From contig NZ_JACLZK010000001.1 of NCBI RefSeq assembly GCF_014253065.1, forward strand, positions 1,178,001 to 1,242,000: DNA of 64,000 nt. Reading direction: 5' to 3'. The position numbers and the translations under genes are program-made. The notes under the pieces were generated by a model. That model did not search any database. It saw only the letters and a list, made by a program, of their open reading frames with translations, and was not told the DNA's origin. The stretch is from Campylobacter massiliensis (GTDB taxonomy: Bacteria > Campylobacterota > Campylobacteria > Campylobacterales > Campylobacteraceae). Positions 62,711-64,000 of this stretch are shown here, in pieces. Within the stretch, counting starts at the first letter, position 1. Each line of letters opens with the position of its first letter.

Positions 62711-64000
62711 TTGCACCCCAGTAGCGCCGACTCGCTTTTTATGATCGCTCTCGCGTTTTTCTTCGTATTTCTAAACGCTTTTTTCGTCTTATCAGAATTT
62801 TCCATCGTCAAAGTCCGTAAGAGCCGCCTAGAGGAGCTTGCTAAGGACAAAGTGCCAAACGCAAAAATCGCGCTTGATATGTCAAACAACCTCGATACCT
62901 ACCTCTCCGCCACGCAGCTAGGCATCACGCTAAGCTCGCTAGCTCTTGGTTGGATCGGCGAGCCTGCGGTCGCTAGGCTGATCGAGGAGCCGCTAAAAAC
63001 ATACTTTAATCTAAACGATATTTTAGTCCACACCGTTGCGTTTGCGATCGCGTTTACGCTGATCACGCTCATGCACGTGGTGCTAGGCGAGCTAGTACCA
63101 AAGTCCGTCGCCATCGCAAAATCAGAAAAAGCGGTCCTTGCCATCGCGCGTCCGCTGCACGTATTTTGGGTGGTTTTCTCGCCGCTTATCAAGACTTTTG
63201 ATTTCTTAGCCGGCGTTTCACTTAAAATTTTAGGCATCAAACCCGCCAAAGATAGCGAGCTAGCCCACTCGGAAGAGGAGATAAAAATCATCGTGGGCGA
63301 GAGCCTAAAAGGCGGCGTTTTAGATAGCTTTGAGACCGAGATCATCAAAAATGCGGTCGATTTCTCCGACACGGTCGCTAAAGAGATTATGACTCCGCGC
63401 CGCGATATGGTCTGCATAAACAAACAAAAAAGCTACGAAGAAAATATCAAAGTGATCTTTGACTCCAAATACACGCGCTATCCATACATCGACGGCAGCA
63501 AGGACGCGATACTAGGCATGATCCATATCAGAGATATCTTGCAAATCGATCTGGGCAACAAAAAGCGCGAATTTGACAGCATCGTGCGAAAATTCGTCAT
63601 CGTGCCTGAAAACCTCTCGATATCTAAAATCCTCGTGATGATGAACAAGCAGCAAATCTCCGCCGCTCTCGTTGTGGACGAATACGGCGGCACGGCGGGC
63701 CTGCTTACGATGGAAGACATCATGGAAGAGATCCTAGGCGACTTTAACGACGAGCACGACGACGCCGACCCGCATTACAAAAAAATCAACGAAAATATCT
63801 ACGAGTTTCAGGGGCGCTTTGATTTAGAGAGCGTCGAAGAGCTGATGGGGATAAGCTTCGCTGATGAGACCGAGGAGCTAACGATCGGCGGGTATGTCTT
63901 TAATCTCATCGGTCGCTTGCCGCTCGTGGGCGACAAGATCGAGGATGAAAACTGCTACTACGAGGTGCGCAAGATGGACGGCGCTAGTATCTCAAGCGTC
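62711..64000 (+). CDS. CNNM/CorC-type (TlyC) membrane protein with CBS domains, 3'-truncated
   Basis: The frame starts at TTG 62711 after AAGGATTTTAA and runs open for 430 codons to the window edge. An N-terminal DUF21 membrane domain (helices include FMIALAFFFVFLNAFFVLSE, LSATQLGITLSSLALGWIGE and VLGELVPKSVAIAKSEKA) is followed by a CBS pair (IMTPRRDMVCIN; ISAALVVDEYGGTAGLLTME, then DIMEEILGDF). The start of a CorC/HlyC transporter-associated domain comes after. Relatives export magnesium or cobalt. The 'hemolysin' label often given is historical. Confidence 0.93.
   Translation, partial: MHPSSADSLFMIALAFFFVFLNAFFVLSEFSIVKVRKSRLEELAKDKVPNAKIALDMSNNLDTYLSATQLGITLSSLALGWIGEPAVARLIEEPLKTYFNLNDILVHTVAFAIAFTLITLMHVVLGELVPKSVAIAKSEKAVLAIARPLHVFWVVFSPLIKTFDFLAGVSLKILGIKPAKDSELAHSEEEIKIIVGESLKGGVLDSFETEIIKNAVDFSDTVAKEIMTPRRDMVCINKQKSYEENIKVIFDSKYTRYPYIDGSKDAILGMIHIRDILQIDLGNKKREFDSIVRKFVIVPENLSISKILVMMNKQQISAALVVDEYGGTAGLLTMEDIMEEILGDFNDEHDDADPHYKKINENIYEFQGRFDLESVEELMGISFADETEELTIGGYVFNLIGRLPLVGDKIEDENCYYEVRKMDGASISSV

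Overview
The window looks like chromosomal DNA of a Campylobacter (Campylobacterota), probably one of the relatively GC-rich oral or gut anaerobic species near C. showae, C. rectus or C. curvus. This is inferred from the order of the ribosomal protein genes, the extended TGn-TATAAT promoters, the gene content (anaerobic ribonucleotide reductase, TRAP dicarboxylate-type uptake, a MurE of the diaminopimelate type) and very AT-rich spacers between GC-richer genes. No database search was possible, so the species is a guess.

Layout. 1-14215 is the S10-spc-alpha ribosomal supercluster: the 3' end of rpsJ, then rplC to rpsH, a 510-base break holding a perfect hairpin terminator, then rplF, rplR, rpsE, rplO, secY, map, infA, rpmJ, rpsM, rpsK, rpsD, rpoA and rplQ, closed by a UUCG-loop terminator. 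14719-18443 carries nfuA-like, a helical-repeat protein, murE, panD and a flavodoxin-ferredoxin fusion. 18815-24762 holds ybaB, a PDZ protein, ispA, two exported Trp/Tyr-rich repeat paralogues and a small possible remnant. 25054-29432 holds an exported pectate lyase-like protein, transketolase and uppP. 29513-36001 holds two metallophosphatases, tRNA-Ser(GGA), a methyltransferase, thiD, a membrane-anchored unknown, an orphan TraD/VirD4-like ATPase and an RDD protein. 36734-43463 holds pyrE, frr, a polysaccharide deacetylase, secG, a ThiD2-like protein, a Bax-inhibitor family protein, carbonic anhydrase, an MscS channel and a 49-residue extremely acidic protein.

43640-49267 (minus strand) holds an unknown protein, a PAS-GGDEF gene split by one in-frame TAA, and a dctPQM TRAP operon. 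49623-64000 holds sodB with a Cys-rich tail, an MliC-like lipoprotein, nrdD apparently lacking its glycyl-radical end, a three-gene SRPBCC/DJ-1/HxlR module bracketed by 115-base direct repeats, a periplasmic asparaginase, an acetyltransferase, murI with an internal insertion, an M48 lipoprotein, an SbmA-type transporter, a DUF411 protein, a small membrane protein and the start of a CNNM/CBS protein.

Across the accessory part, spacers are crowded with the short palindromic core TCAAATTTGA and relatives (TAAATTTGACG, CGTCAAATTT). The same word appears inside coding extensions and insertions (PDZ protein and IspA N-termini, MurI, possibly the GNAT enzyme), suggesting a repeat family that moves between spacers and gene edges. 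The strongest leads are this repeat family, the missing NrdD glycyl-radical end, the repeat-bracketed HxlR module carrying decayed asparaginase 3' ends, the nonsense-split cyclase and the acidic microprotein. No CRISPR array, prophage, insertion sequence or rRNA was seen.
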